Source of the DNA: Sphingopyxis sp. UBA6723
GTDB lineage: Bacteria > Pseudomonadota > Alphaproteobacteria > Sphingomonadales > Sphingomonadaceae
NCBI RefSeq assembly: GCF_002454115.1
Contig: NZ_DKIH01000006.1
Span: forward strand, 149,662 to 186,563
Reading direction: 5' to 3'
DNA: 36,902 nt
The notes below the pieces were generated by a model that was not told the origin of the DNA, made no database searches, and saw nothing but the letters and a program-made list of their open reading frames with translations. Below are positions 16,960 to 25,027 of this stretch, piece after piece (position 1 is the first letter of the stretch; every line of letters starts with the position of its first letter). The position numbers and the translations under genes are program-made.

Positions 16960-17526
16960 ATGAAGTTCGTCGCCGTCGCCCTCGCCATGCTGCTTCCCCT
17001 GTCCGCGTGCGCAGAGGCCGAAAATCCGAACGCCGAACCCGCCAAAACCGCCGCCAGCGAACCCAAGATCAGCCCTTCCATCCCGATCAGCGTCAAGGAA
17101 GCGCGCCGCGGCCCGGTAGATCTGACGCCCTACATCGGCAAATATCCATTCGATGTCGTGAACGGCCACCGCTTCCTCGATCACCCCGCGGTCAAGGCGG
17201 CGATCGCTGCTGCGGTCCCCGATGCCAAAACGCGCGCTGGCATCGCCTTTGCCGACCGCAGCCTCGGCGTGCCGATCGTCCGCGTCGCGGGCGGACGGAT
17301 CCTGATCTGGGGCGGCGAATGGCGCGCCGAAGATCGCTATAACTGGGCGGTGGTCATCGCCCCCGACGGCACCCGGCCGGAAGTCTGCATCTATGACGCG
17401 GGCGACTATGACGCGGACTTGCAGTCATCGTCCTGGTTCACCCCCGGCCAGCCCGCGGTGATGAAACAAGGCACCTGCCCGTCGACCGCGGAGGATTACC
17501 CGCCCGCCGACATCGCCGCCGGTTAG
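16960..17526 (+). CDS. Lipoprotein of unknown function
   Basis: A 188-residue protein. AGGAGA lies seven bases before the ATG. The first 17 residues are a lipoprotein signal peptide with lipobox LSAC, so the mature N-terminus is Cys17. A linker rich in Ala, Glu and Pro leads into a globular part with DLTPYIGKYPFDVVNG, AGGRILIWGGEWRAEDRYNWAVVIAPDG and VCIYDAG. I do not recognise the family. The strand-rich look resembles small periplasmic inhibitor or binding domains, but this is a guess. It converges on the tetR gene with a 4-base overlap of the two 3' ends. Confidence 0.75.
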   Translation: MKFVAVALAMLLPLSACAEAENPNAEPAKTAASEPKISPSIPISVKEARRGPVDLTPYIGKYPFDVVNGHRFLDHPAVKAAIAAAVPDAKTRAGIAFADRSLGVPIVRVAGGRILIWGGEWRAEDRYNWAVVIAPDGTRPEVCIYDAGDYDADLQSSSWFTPGQPAVMKQGTCPSTAEDYPPADIAAG

Positions 17527-18104
17527 GGGCCGAGCAGCCGTTCGACGATCGCGACATGCCGCGGCTTGCCACTGGCGGTATCCACCGCAGCGACGAAATT
17601 GCCGTCGATCCGCATCGCGACATAGCCATGGACGGCGCTGCTCAGCGCGATCAACAGCGTCGTCGCATCATCGTCCGGCGCGCCGGGCAGCGCCAGCACA
17701 TCCTGTTCGATACCGGCATATAATCCGTCGACCAGCTCGGTCAATCGGGCGTCCTGCGGATCGAGCATGTCCATCCGCCACATCATCCGATAGCGATTGG
17801 GGTGCGCCAGCGCATAGGCGACATAGGCATCGGCAAAGGCGGTGATCCGCGCCCGCGGCGATGGCGATGCCGCATCGCGCGCCGCCGCCGCGCCGGCGCG
17901 CAGATCGGTGAAGCACTGGACGGCCAGCGCGGTCAGCAAGGCGCGGCGGTCGACGAAATGATTGGCCGGCGCGGCGTGCGACACCCCCGATGCCCGCGCG
18001 ACGGCGCGGATCGTCACCGCCTCGACCCCCTCGCGGTCGAGCAGGCCCAGCGCCGTATCGATCAGCAGCTCGCGCAGCGCGCCATGATGTTGGCCTCTCT
18101 TCAT
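17523..18104 (-). CDS. TetR-family repressor with WHG-type C-terminal domain
   Basis: A 193-residue regulator. Residues 8-55 form the TetR DNA-binding domain: LLIDTALGLLDREGVEAVTI, then the recognition helix region ARASGVSHAAPANHF. The core after residue 75 (AFADAYVAYALAHPNRYRMMWR) has the pattern of the WHG C-terminal domain found in many proteobacterial TetR proteins. It is divergent from the small membrane protein gene at 18380. Three copies of a perfect 15-bp palindrome lie in the shared 275-bp space: one 9 bases before this start codon, two over the promoter of the membrane gene. It very probably represses both itself and that gene, with release by an unknown hydrophobic ligand. Confidence 0.88.
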   Translation of the reverse strand: MKRGQHHGALRELLIDTALGLLDREGVEAVTIRAVARASGVSHAAPANHFVDRRALLTALAVQCFTDLRAGAAAARDAASPSPRARITAFADAYVAYALAHPNRYRMMWRMDMLDPQDARLTELVDGLYAGIEQDVLALPGAPDDDATTLLIALSSAVHGYVAMRIDGNFVAAVDTASGKPRHVAIVERLLGP

Positions 18105-18112
18105 GGCCCTGT

Positions 18113-18127
18113 ATTGACGCTGTCAAT
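18113..18127. promoter_or_regulatory. TetR operator O1
   Basis: Perfect palindrome ATTGAC-GCT-GTCAAT, nine bases upstream of the tetR start codon and so inside its promoter or leader. The same half-sites recur twice in front of the divergent gene. Binding here would block tetR itself (autorepression). Confidence 0.8.
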
Positions 18128-18324
18128 CGGGCGACGCAAGTTCGATGTCACCCATGCTGGTCGGCGCTGATTGTTACGGCAGGGCCCATCTTTGGCGCGG
18201 CCGGGCACCGGCCGAAAGGGATCGGCTACCACGATCGCTCCGTGCTCCAGCCATCGCCCGATCCCGCCGTCTTTGACGACATTCTCTCAACGGCGGCGCG
18301 AGAGATCGACGGGCAACGATGTTG

Positions 18325-18367
18325 ATTGACATTGTCAATTTAATGCGCGTATATTGACAGTGTCAAT
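18325..18367 (+). promoter_or_regulatory. Promoter with two TetR operators (O2, O3)
   Basis: O2 is ATTGAC-ATT-GTCAAT at 18325-18339 and O3 is ATTGAC-AGT-GTCAAT at 18353-18367; their centres are 28 bp apart. A near-consensus promoter lies inside: -35 TTGACA (18326-18331), an 18-bp spacer and -10 TATATT (18350-18355). The -35 box is part of O2 and the -10 runs into O3, so a bound TetR dimer at either site would exclude RNA polymerase. The start codon of the regulated gene follows at 18380. Confidence 0.8.
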
Positions 18368-18379
18368 TGGAGTTGCCCG

Positions 18380-18829
18380 ATGCGCCGTATCATCCTCTCG
18401 CTCGCCCTGATCCCTTTCGGCGTGCTCACCCCGATCCTCGAATTGGGGGCGACGCACGTCGTCAACCCCGACTGGCCCGGCCACGCCCGGCTGCACGAGG
18501 TTTGGCAGCTACTCACTAACAGCTCGCTCGCGATACTTTGCCTGTGGCTGATCTGGTGGTGCCGCCAGCTGCGCCTTCCCGCGCTGATTGCCTTCGCCAT
18601 ATCGATGGGCTTCCTCGTCGCCTACGCGCTCAGTCCGCTCTACGGCGGCACGATGCGCCACAGCGACGGCAGCGAAGTCGCGGTCGGCGGGATCAATCTG
18701 GCGGTGGCGCTGATGGTCGTCACCACCGCCGCAATCGGCGCCGTGCTCGCCTCGACCTTCCGCACCCCGCGCGACGATCGGGATCGAAATCTCCCCCTTT
18801 CGCATCAAGGCCAAAACAGCCCCGGTTGA
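18380..18829 (+). CDS. Small four-helix membrane protein, TetR-controlled
   Basis: A 149-residue protein with about four membrane helices: residues 3-25, about 48-60, 67-87 and 103-125. The segment NPDWPGHARLHEVWQLLTN between the first two is the most distinctive part and is typical of a family of uncharacterised membrane proteins. The C-terminal tail (RTPRDDRDRNLPLSHQGQN) is polar and probably cytoplasmic. The start at 18380 follows TTGGAG by eight bases. It is the only gene under the double operator, which makes it the likely main target of the adjacent TetR. A function in export or membrane adaptation is possible but not shown by the sequence. Confidence 0.75.
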   Translation: MRRIILSLALIPFGVLTPILELGATHVVNPDWPGHARLHEVWQLLTNSSLAILCLWLIWWCRQLRLPALIAFAISMGFLVAYALSPLYGGTMRHSDGSEVAVGGINLAVALMVVTTAAIGAVLASTFRTPRDDRDRNLPLSHQGQNSPG

Positions 18830-18884
18830 CGCGCCGCCGCGAAAGATACAAACCTGCCTCTTGGACAAAAAGGGGCGGCTTTTC

Positions 18885-21035
18885 ATGCGCAAACTGGCAA
18901 TTTTGGGCGCAAGCCTGCTCGTGTTTTCGGGGCAACCCAGCGTCGCGCAAGACGCACCCGTGCCGCCCGCGCCGGAAGAGGTCGCCCCCAAACCCGCACC
19001 CGCCGCCACATCCGCCGCCGCGGTCGGCAGCGCACGCACCGCCCCCGAACGCCGCCTGACCGGCGCCGACCTGTTCGACCTCGCCATCGCCGCCGATCCG
19101 CAGATCAGCCCCGACGGGCGCCACATCGCCTATGTCCGCCGAGCAAACGACATCATGACCGATCGCGCGATCAGCAGCATCTGGCTGATCGACACCGCGA
19201 CCGGCGAAGAAACCCCGCTGGCGGGACGGCAGGGCGGCGCCTTCGCCCCGCGCTGGTCGCCCGACGGCAAGCGCCTCGCTTTTGCTTCGACCGAGGGTGG
19301 CAGCGCGCAGCTGTGGGTGCGCTGGATGGCGGGCGGCGAAGCCGTGCGGCTGACCGGCCTCCCGACCGCGCCTGGGTCGCTCGCTTGGGCGCCCGACGGC
19401 CGTTCGCTCGCCTACACGATGCTGGTCAAGGATGAGGGGCTGAAACTCGGCGCCGCACCCGCCAACAAGCCCGAGGGGGCGACCTGGGCCGAACCGCTCG
19501 AAATCCGCGACCTCCTCACCTACCGCGCCGATGGACAGGGCTATGTCGAACCCGGGTTCGAAAAAATCTTCCTCGTCCCCGCCACCGGCGGCGCGCCGCG
19601 CCAGCTGACCTTCGGCCCCTATCACGACAATGGTCCCTTGAGCTGGTCGCGCGACGGCCGCACGCTCTATTTCGCCGCCAATCGCCAGCCCGACTGGGAA
19701 ACCGACCCGGTGGAAAGCGAGATCCACGCGCTCGACGTCGCCAGCGGCCGCATCACCGCGCTCACCGACCGCAACGGCCCGGACGCCAATCCTTTGGTCT
19801 CGCCCGACGGCAGCAAGATCGCATATCTCGGTTTCGACGACGCCCGCCGCGCTTATGAAAACACCCACCTCTATGTGATGAATCGCGATGGCTCGGGGCG
19901 CCGCAACCTCACCGAAAATTGGGATTACAGCGTCGACGCGATCCAGTGGGGCGACGGCGGCCGCGCGCTTTACGCGCAGTACGACGACCATGGCGAAACC
20001 AAAATCGCGCGCATCGGTCTCGACGGCTCGGTCCGCGACGTTGCCAAGGGGCTGTCGGGCGGCGGCATGGACCGCCCCTATACCGGCGGCAGCTTCACCG
20101 TGTCCGACGGCGGCGCCATCGCCTTCACCGGCGGCACCGCGACCCGCCCCGCCGAGGTGCAACTGGCGCGCGGCGGTTCGGCGCGCATTCTGACCGACCT
20201 CAACCGCTCGCTTCGCGAAGTCAAAGCGCTCGGCGAAGTTCGCAAGATCACCACCCCCTCCAGCCACGACGGCAAAGAAATCGAAGGTTGGCTGACCCTG
20301 CCCCCCGGCTATGTCGAGGGGACCAAGGTACCGCTGATCCTCGAAATCCATGGCGGCCCCTTCACCGCCTACGGCCCGCATTTCTCGACCGACAACCAGC
20401 TCTACGCCGCGGGCGGCTATGCCGTCCTGTCGGCCAACCCGCGCGGGTCGACCAGCTATGGTGAGGCGTTCGCGCAGGAAATCGACAAGGCTTATCCGGG
20501 CAATGATTATTTCGACCTGATCAGCATCGTCGACCGCGCCATCGCGCTCGGCATCGCCGATCCCGACGCGCTGTTCGTCACCGGCGGGTCGGGCGGCGGC
20601 GTGCTCACCAGCTGGATCGTGGGCAAGACCAATCGCTTCAAGGCCGCGGTGACCCAGAAGCCGGTGATCAACTGGACAACCCAGGCGCTCACCGCCGACG
20701 GCCCTGCCTTTTTTGGCCCCTATTGGCTCGGCGCAATGCCGTGGGAGAAACCCGAACTTTACTGGTCGCTGTCGCCGCTGTCGCTCGTCGGCAATGTCGA
20801 AACCCCGACTCTCGTGGTGGTGGGCGCCGAGGATTACCGCACCCCGGTCAGCGAATCCGAACAATATTACACCGCGCTCCGCCTGCGCGGCGTGCCGACC
20901 GCGCTCGTCAAAATCCCGGGCGCCAGCCACGGCGGCATCGCAGCGCGCCCGTCGCAATCGGCCGCCAAGGCCGCGGCGATCCTCGCCTGGTTCGACAAAT
21001 ACCGCAAAGGCTGGAAGCGCCCCGCCGCGCGTTGA
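18885..21035 (+). CDS. Exported S9-family prolyl oligopeptidase-like peptidase
   Basis: A 716-residue protein. The ATG at 18885 with AGGGGCGG upstream begins a clean Sec signal peptide (MRKLAILGASLLVF...SVAQD); an earlier TTG in frame at 18861 is less likely. After a Pro/Ala-rich linker (residues 25-55) comes a WD40-like beta-propeller (DGRHIAYVRR, APRWSPDGKRLAFAS, LAWAPDGRSLAYT and so on), which screens substrates by size. The C-terminal alpha/beta hydrolase has Ser569 in GGSGGG, Asp650 in GAEDYRTPV and His682 in GASHGG. The layout fits the S9C acylaminoacyl-peptidase/dipeptidyl-peptidase branch. It should degrade peptides in the periplasm. The gene stands alone, 90 bases before the next one. 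Confidence 0.92.
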   Translation: MRKLAILGASLLVFSGQPSVAQDAPVPPAPEEVAPKPAPAATSAAAVGSARTAPERRLTGADLFDLAIAADPQISPDGRHIAYVRRANDIMTDRAISSIWLIDTATGEETPLAGRQGGAFAPRWSPDGKRLAFASTEGGSAQLWVRWMAGGEAVRLTGLPTAPGSLAWAPDGRSLAYTMLVKDEGLKLGAAPANKPEGATWAEPLEIRDLLTYRADGQGYVEPGFEKIFLVPATGGAPRQLTFGPYHDNGPLSWSRDGRTLYFAANRQPDWETDPVESEIHALDVASGRITALTDRNGPDANPLVSPDGSKIAYLGFDDARRAYENTHLYVMNRDGSGRRNLTENWDYSVDAIQWGDGGRALYAQYDDHGETKIARIGLDGSVRDVAKGLSGGGMDRPYTGGSFTVSDGGAIAFTGGTATRPAEVQLARGGSARILTDLNRSLREVKALGEVRKITTPSSHDGKEIEGWLTLPPGYVEGTKVPLILEIHGGPFTAYGPHFSTDNQLYAAGGYAVLSANPRGSTSYGEAFAQEIDKAYPGNDYFDLISIVDRAIALGIADPDALFVTGGSGGGVLTSWIVGKTNRFKAAVTQKPVINWTTQALTADGPAFFGPYWLGAMPWEKPELYWSLSPLSLVGNVETPTLVVVGAEDYRTPVSESEQYYTALRLRGVPTALVKIPGASHGGIAARPSQSAAKAAAILAWFDKYRKGWKRPAAR

Positions 21036-21125
21036 TCCTGCGGCGCGGCTGTGATCACAATCACCGCCGCGCCGCCGCGAGTGCGATAGCTTAGCCCCTG
21101 TTCTGTCCGAACCGGAAAAAAACAT

Positions 21126-21866
21126 ATGCGTCGCCCAATCGCCCTTACCATCCTCGCGCTGCTTATGCTCGCCCCCGGCGCCGCCGAAGCACGCTTGCCC
21201 CCGCTTGCCGGCCAGCCCCCCGTTGCCAACCCGCCCTATCGCGAAAGCTGGCGCTACACCTGCGACGTCGAACAAGAGCTCGCGGGCGGCACCATCACCC
21301 TCACCCGCCTGTTCACCGACGACGGCAAGTTCGATGGCGGCGATTTCATGCGCTGGACCGCCAAGGGTTATGACCCGCAAAAGACGCAGCGCCCGCTCGA
21401 AATCGAACTGTCTTACATTTGGGAGGCCGCGCACCAGCCCGCGATCGAGGACCGTGCGATCGACGTCAAATTGCGCGTCGGCGTCGATGCCGCGCTGCCC
21501 GAGGTCGCGCTGCTCCGCATCCAGCGTCCCTTCCCGGTGCAGCCGCACGGCATCATCGGCAGCACCGCGCTGTCGACCCAGATCTTTCCCTATGGCGCGC
21601 ACGACCCGAACAACGGCCATGGCGAACTGCCGCTCGGCGACCTGCTCGCTTATGCGCAGGGCCATGACACGCTCGGCTGGACCCTGATTCGCCCGTCCGA
21701 CCGCCTCGGCGGTGACCAGGAACTCGCGCGCGGCACGCTCGACATCGCGGCGCTGCGCCAGGCGGTCGCGGCCCTCCCCGCGCTCCGCAGCGCCCTCGCC
21801 GCCAAAACCCCCGACCCCATCGCACGCTGCGACCGCGTCCTGTGGCCCGACACGCTTCGATATTGA
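21126..21866 (+). CDS. Exported protein of unknown function
   Basis: A 246-residue protein with a signal peptide (RRPIALTILALLMLAPGAAEA, cleaved near residue 22). Mature segments include RESWRYTCDVEQELAGGTITLTRLFTDDGKFDGG and LPEVALLRIQRPFPVQPHGIIGSTALSTQIF. It has two cysteines (in YTCDVE and IARCDRV) that could form a disulphide linking the ends. I do not recognise the family; sphingomonad genomes carry many such lone periplasmic proteins. It lies 90 bases after the S9 peptidase on the same strand and may share its transcript, and it ends 66 bases before the broken response regulator. Confidence 0.7.
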   Translation: MRRPIALTILALLMLAPGAAEARLPPLAGQPPVANPPYRESWRYTCDVEQELAGGTITLTRLFTDDGKFDGGDFMRWTAKGYDPQKTQRPLEIELSYIWEAAHQPAIEDRAIDVKLRVGVDAALPEVALLRIQRPFPVQPHGIIGSTALSTQIFPYGAHDPNNGHGELPLGDLLAYAQGHDTLGWTLIRPSDRLGGDQELARGTLDIAALRQAVAALPALRSALAAKTPDPIARCDRVLWPDTLRY

Positions 21867-21932
21867 GCCAAGCCCATGAACGCCCATATCCATTCATCTG
21901 ACATTCTGTGCCGCGGCGCTAAGCCGCACGCC

Positions 21933-22553
21933 ATGATCGACAACGTCATCATCGCCGACGATCATCCCATTTTCCGCGCCGGGCTGGGTCAGCTGGTCGG
22001 CAGCGCCTTTCCGCATCTGGCGATCCATCAGGCCGGCACCGTCGACGAGATGCTGGGCGTCGCCTAACGCGAAGGCGCGCCGCAGCTGTTCACCATCGAC
22101 CTGCTGTTCCCCGGCATGGATCCGGCCGAAACGCTGCCGATGCTGCGCCGCCGTTTCCCGCGCTCGTCGATCGCGGTCGTCTCGATGTTCGACGACGATG
22201 CGACGATCGATCGCGTCATGGGGTATGGCGCCGACGGCTATATCGCCAAATCGGTGCGTCCCGACCGCATGGTGGCCGGCTTGCGCGCGCTGCAAAAGGG
22301 CGAATTTGTCGTCCTGCGATCCGACCAGCCTTCGGTTCAGGCGATACCTGCGGCGCCGCCGGTGCTGACCGACCGCCAGGTCGAAGTGCTGACGATGCTG
22401 GCGCAGAAGCAATCGAACAAACAGATCGCGCGCAGCCTGGACCTGTCGCATTTCACCGTGCGCAACCATATCTCGCATTTGCTGCGCGCGATGGGCGCCA
22501 CGACGCGCAGCGAACTCGCCGACAAGGCCCGCCACGCCGGTATCATCGCGTAG
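21933..22553 (+). pseudogene. NarL/LuxR-type response regulator interrupted by an in-frame TAA
   Basis: Read through, this is a complete 206-residue response regulator. The receiver has NVIIADDHPIFRAGL at the start, phospho-acceptor Asp56 in FTIDLLFPGM, SMFDDD and GYIAKS; a LuxR helix-turn-helix follows (LTDRQVEVLTMLAQKQSNKQIARSLDLSHFTVRNHI). A TAA at 22065-22067 (codon 45) cuts it, while both halves stay in the same frame, so a single base change explains it (CAA would restore Gln). An upstream ATG at 21876 is less likely as start. An internal ATG at 22116 could restart translation, giving a 145-residue piece that lacks Asp56 but keeps the HTH. It may be a recent pseudogene, a sequencing error, or rarely a read-through gene. 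The partner kinase is not adjacent. Confidence 0.85.
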
Positions 22554-22638
22554 CGCGGTCGCCTGGGGCGGTGCTTGCGGGAACCCAACCCACCGCCACG
22601 CGTAAACCCCCTGACACCAACAAATGGAGGCAATATCG

Positions 22639-23184
22639 GTGGATATTCGGCACCTTACGCTCATGGCTGCGGCCGGCATCGGTCTGGCGGGCTGCAACGT
22701 CAGCGACGCGCCGCCGTCCGATGACGCCGCCACGACCACCACCGCCTCGGACACCGGCGTCACGCGCGAACCGATGGCCGCCCCCGAACCCGCGCCCGTC
22801 GCCCGCATGCCCGCACAGGCCGCGATCCAGAGCCAGCCCGGCCCCGACGGCGCGCAGGTCGATCTGCTGAAAGTCGCGGTCACCGGCGACATCCTGACCG
22901 TCACGCTGCGCTGTTCGAGCGACCAGAAGATCAACAGCCAGTCGTTCAATGTCGACAAGATCAGCGTCATCGACGACAGCACGTCGCAGCGCCTCGGCGT
23001 GCTCAAGGACGACAAGGCCGACTGGATGGCGTCGAACGTCAGCGGCAATTTCCTGCGCACCGATTGCGAGGTCAAGCCCGGCATCTTCTGGGTCAAATTC
23101 CCCGCCCCGCCGGTCACCAGCCCGACGGTATCGATCAACCTGCCCGAAGTCGGCCCGTTCGACGGCGTCCCGGTCACCCGATGA
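22639..23184 (+). CDS. Lipoprotein of unknown function
   Basis: A 181-residue protein. I choose GTG 22639 because GGAGG (22627-22631) lies seven bases upstream; the ATG at 22624 contains that ribosome binding site. The signal peptide ends in lipobox LAGC (HLTLMAAAGIGLAGC). A long disordered Thr/Ala/Pro stretch (residues 22-60) leads into a beta-rich domain with VDLLKVAVTGDILTVTLRC, NVDKISVIDDSTSQRLGVL and GIFWVKFPAPPV. Two cysteines remain in the mature part (LRCSS and RTDCEV). The stop overlaps the start of the OmpA-like gene (ATGA), so the two are co-translated and probably act together in the cell envelope. Confidence 0.8.
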   Translation: MDIRHLTLMAAAGIGLAGCNVSDAPPSDDAATTTTASDTGVTREPMAAPEPAPVARMPAQAAIQSQPGPDGAQVDLLKVAVTGDILTVTLRCSSDQKINSQSFNVDKISVIDDSTSQRLGVLKDDKADWMASNVSGNFLRTDCEVKPGIFWVKFPAPPVTSPTVSINLPEVGPFDGVPVTR

Positions 23185-23753
23185 CCCGCCGCGCGCTTGC
23201 GCTGTCGGCGCTGGCCCTCGCCGCCTGCGCACCCGCCGCCGATAGCGAGCCGCCGCCTGCGAGCGAGGCGAGCGCTGCGCCCGCTCCAGCAACCCCCGCC
23301 CCCGCCAACGCCCCCGGCGGCATGACCGGCAGCGTCAGCAATCTGACCGGCGACATCAGCGGGCTCAACGTCCGCGTCACCGACATGGGCACGATCATCG
23401 ATCTCGCCGCCGACGCGCTGTTCGAATTCGACAAGGCCGACCTGACCCCCGCCGCCGAGGCGCAGCTGCAAAAGGCCGCGGCGCTGATCCGCAAGGCGCC
23501 GCCCGGCGGCATCCAGGTCATCGGCCACACCGATGCCAAGGGTGACGACGCTTATAACCAGCGCCTGTCCGAAGCCCGCGCCCGCACCGTCGCCGACTGG
23601 TTCGCCCGCCAAGTCGGCGTGCGCCAGCGCGACTTCGCCGTGTCGGGCAAGGGCGAAACCGCCCCCATCGCCCCCAACGAAACCGCCACCGGCGCCGACG
23701 ACCCCGCCGGCCGCACAAAGAACCGCCGCGTCGAGGTTATCCTGCCGCGCTAA
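23181..23753 (+). CDS. OmpA-family lipoprotein
   Basis: A 190-residue protein whose ATG at 23181 overlaps the previous stop codon. The signal peptide carries a lipobox-like LAAC (Cys16), followed by an Ala/Pro-rich linker (residues 20-50). From about 70 it has an OmpA/Pal-type peptidoglycan-binding domain: FEFDKADLTPAAEAQLQKAA, VIGHTDAKGDDAYNQRLSEARA and TKNRRVEVIL. The Asp in the HTDAKG loop and the Arg in the SEARA helix are the residues that hold meso-diaminopimelate. The protein should tie the outer membrane to the wall. It forms a two-gene unit with the upstream lipoprotein and converges on the next gene, overlapping it by 4 bases. Confidence 0.9.
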   Translation: MTRRALALSALALAACAPAADSEPPPASEASAAPAPATPAPANAPGGMTGSVSNLTGDISGLNVRVTDMGTIIDLAADALFEFDKADLTPAAEAQLQKAAALIRKAPPGGIQVIGHTDAKGDDAYNQRLSEARARTVADWFARQVGVRQRDFAVSGKGETAPIAPNETATGADDPAGRTKNRRVEVILPR

Positions 23754-24430
23754 TCCTCCAGCGGCTCGTCCCCCGCATATTCGGCCTCGTCCGCCTGCTC
23801 CTTCGCGCGCCGCGCCGCCAGCCGGTCCTGCCCCGCGCCGCTCGCCCGCTCGCCGCAGCGCAAACATTCGCCCGTCTCGGCCTCATGCGCCCAATTGTCC
23901 GCCTGCACCACCGCGCGCATGGCATCGAGCTTGTCCCGCAATCGCTGCTTCGCGCTGCCCGGATAGAAATATTTGGTCCCCTCCACATCGAACCGCCACC
24001 CCTCCAGATATTCAGCGGTCGTGATCGCCGTCGCGGCGTCGATGCGCGCCGCCTCCGCCGCCGCCTCGGCCGCCGCGCCCTCGACCAATTCGCCGCGCTT
24101 GATCAGCAGCGCGAGCAGCGCGTCCGACGGCGCGATCCGCCGCTCGACCTCGCGCCCGCCGCGGATCACCACCGTCTCGCGCCCCTCGACCGCGCGCTGA
24201 TACGCCACCGCCTCCAGCCCGCGCAGCGCCTTGGCCAGCGCCTCGCGGCACGCCGCGTCGAACGGCGCGAACAGGCTGCGCGACCGGTTGACCGACGTCC
24301 GGCTGACCCCTGCCACCCGCGCCGCATCGCTGACGCACCCGGTCTTCGCCAGCACCGCCAGAAACACCCGCGTCCGCGCCGCGGTAAACCCGTCCTCGCG
24401 CACCCGCAGCCCCGGCATGAAGGGATTCAC
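23750..24430 (-). CDS. HTH-domain protein, terminase-small-subunit-like
   Basis: About 226 residues if translation begins at GTG 24430; a GGGAGG lies ahead of it but belongs to a repeat, and ATG 24418 is an alternative start. The frame continues upstream only through the repeat, where it has no protein character. Residues 8-60 (FTAARTRVFLAVLAKTGCVSDAARVAGVSRTSVNRSRS) form a helix-turn-helix like those of phage terminase small subunits and related orphan DNA-binding proteins. The central part is helical and Ala/Glu-rich. A region of unknown kind follows (TAEYLEGWRFDVEGTKYFYP), then a CLRCGE Cys-x-x-Cys near the C-terminus. No other phage gene is near. It may be a domesticated DNA-binding protein; its target is unknown. 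Confidence 0.65.
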   Translation of the reverse strand: MNPFMPGLRVREDGFTAARTRVFLAVLAKTGCVSDAARVAGVSRTSVNRSRSLFAPFDAACREALAKALRGLEAVAYQRAVEGRETVVIRGGREVERRIAPSDALLALLIKRGELVEGAAAEAAAEAARIDAATAITTAEYLEGWRFDVEGTKYFYPGSAKQRLRDKLDAMRAVVQADNWAHEAETGECLRCGERASGAGQDRLAARRAKEQADEAEYAGDEPLED

Positions 24431-24439
24431 TTGCTTACC

Positions 24440-24488
24440 CCCCTCCCGCATGCGGGAGGGGCAGCGAGCCCCGGACTTGATCCGGGGC
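24440..24488. repeat. REP-like hairpins, copy 4 (single)
   Basis: Two neighbouring hairpins: a perfect 22-bp palindrome at 24440-24461 (CCCCTCCCGCA and its complement) and GCCCCGGA-CTTGA-TCCGGGGC at 24468-24488. The second has the core of copies 1, 5 and 6 but no partner arm. The stretch from 24431 to 24750 (320 bases) holds no gene; beyond these hairpins it has an AT-richer piece near 24590-24650 that may contain the flp promoter, with no boxes I can define. Confidence 0.7.
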
Positions 24489-24750
24489 GCAGCGGGGTGG
24501 GCATCACCCCCGCCGCCCGTCACACGGTTCCCGAACGCCCGCCGCTCCACCAAACGCCCCATAGCCCGCCTCCCGAATCACTTTGGAATGAAACAAGATC
24601 GTTTTGAACCTATTTGGTTATGTAGGAAAGCAAAAAATTCCCGCGCACCATCCCTGCCGCGACGTTAACCGCATCCGCCAATATCCTGTTGCTGTTCAGC
24701 CACTTAAGACCCCCGCCGGGACCAACGCGCCAGACATCAGCGGGAACACC

Positions 24751-24909
24751 ATGACCAGACCCAATTTGCGCACCGACCAGCGCGGCGCCACCGCGATCGA
24801 ATATGGCCTGATCGCGGCGCTGATCGCGCTCGCCAGCCTCATCGCCTTCCAGATGCTCGGCCTCAGCCTCGCCAATATCTTCAACACGATCAACGACGCG
24901 CTGAATTAG
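24751..24909 (+). CDS. Flp/Fap-type pilin subunit
   Basis: A 52-residue pilin precursor. The open frame extends upstream, but the family begins with a short basic leader, as in MTRPNLRTDQRG at 24751. The prepilin peptidase site is G-ATAIEYGLI: cleavage after the Gly, a Glu at mature position 5, then a hydrophobic helix (LIAALIALASLIAFQMLGLSLANIF). Flp pilins build tight-adherence (Tad) pili used for surface attachment. No tad, cpa or rcp genes are in the window, so assembly would depend on a locus elsewhere. It is followed by a repeat that may act as a transcript end. The ribosome binding site (GCGGGA) is weak. Confidence 0.85.
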   Translation: MTRPNLRTDQRGATAIEYGLIAALIALASLIAFQMLGLSLANIFNTINDALN

Positions 24910-24930
24910 AGGGCCGTCCTATATTCAATT

Positions 24931-25002
24931 CGTCATCCCGGACTTGATCCGGGATCCATGCGGCGACGCTGGAATGGATCCCGGATCAAGTCCGGGATGA
25001 CG
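24931..25002. repeat. REP-like inverted repeat, copy 5 (perfect 29-bp arms)
   Basis: Arms at 24931-24959 and 24974-25002 are perfect reverse complements, with a 14-base spacer. Each arm folds on itself around ACTTGATCC/GGATCAAGT. It lies between the convergent flp and ridA-like genes. Confidence 0.88.
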
Positions 25003-25027
25003 ACGCAGGAGAAACAGGAAATGCCCC

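Noticed and set aside
18128..18320. Possible coding remnant between the TetR operators (reads like GAAGHRPKGIGYHDRSVLQP in one frame)
   Set aside because: It has no start codon or family match that I can name, and the frame only continues from the antisense of tetR; I treat the region as non-coding.
18720..21893. A 1057-codon open frame on the minus strand across the S9 peptidase and its neighbours
   Set aside because: It is antisense to two well-supported genes, has no recognisable domain, and is rich in Arg, Gly and Ala, as expected when a GC-rich gene is read on the other strand.
23750..24430. A prophage, suggested by the terminase-like HTH protein
   Set aside because: No capsid, portal, integrase, lysis or tail genes lie nearby; the neighbours are ordinary envelope and pilin genes.
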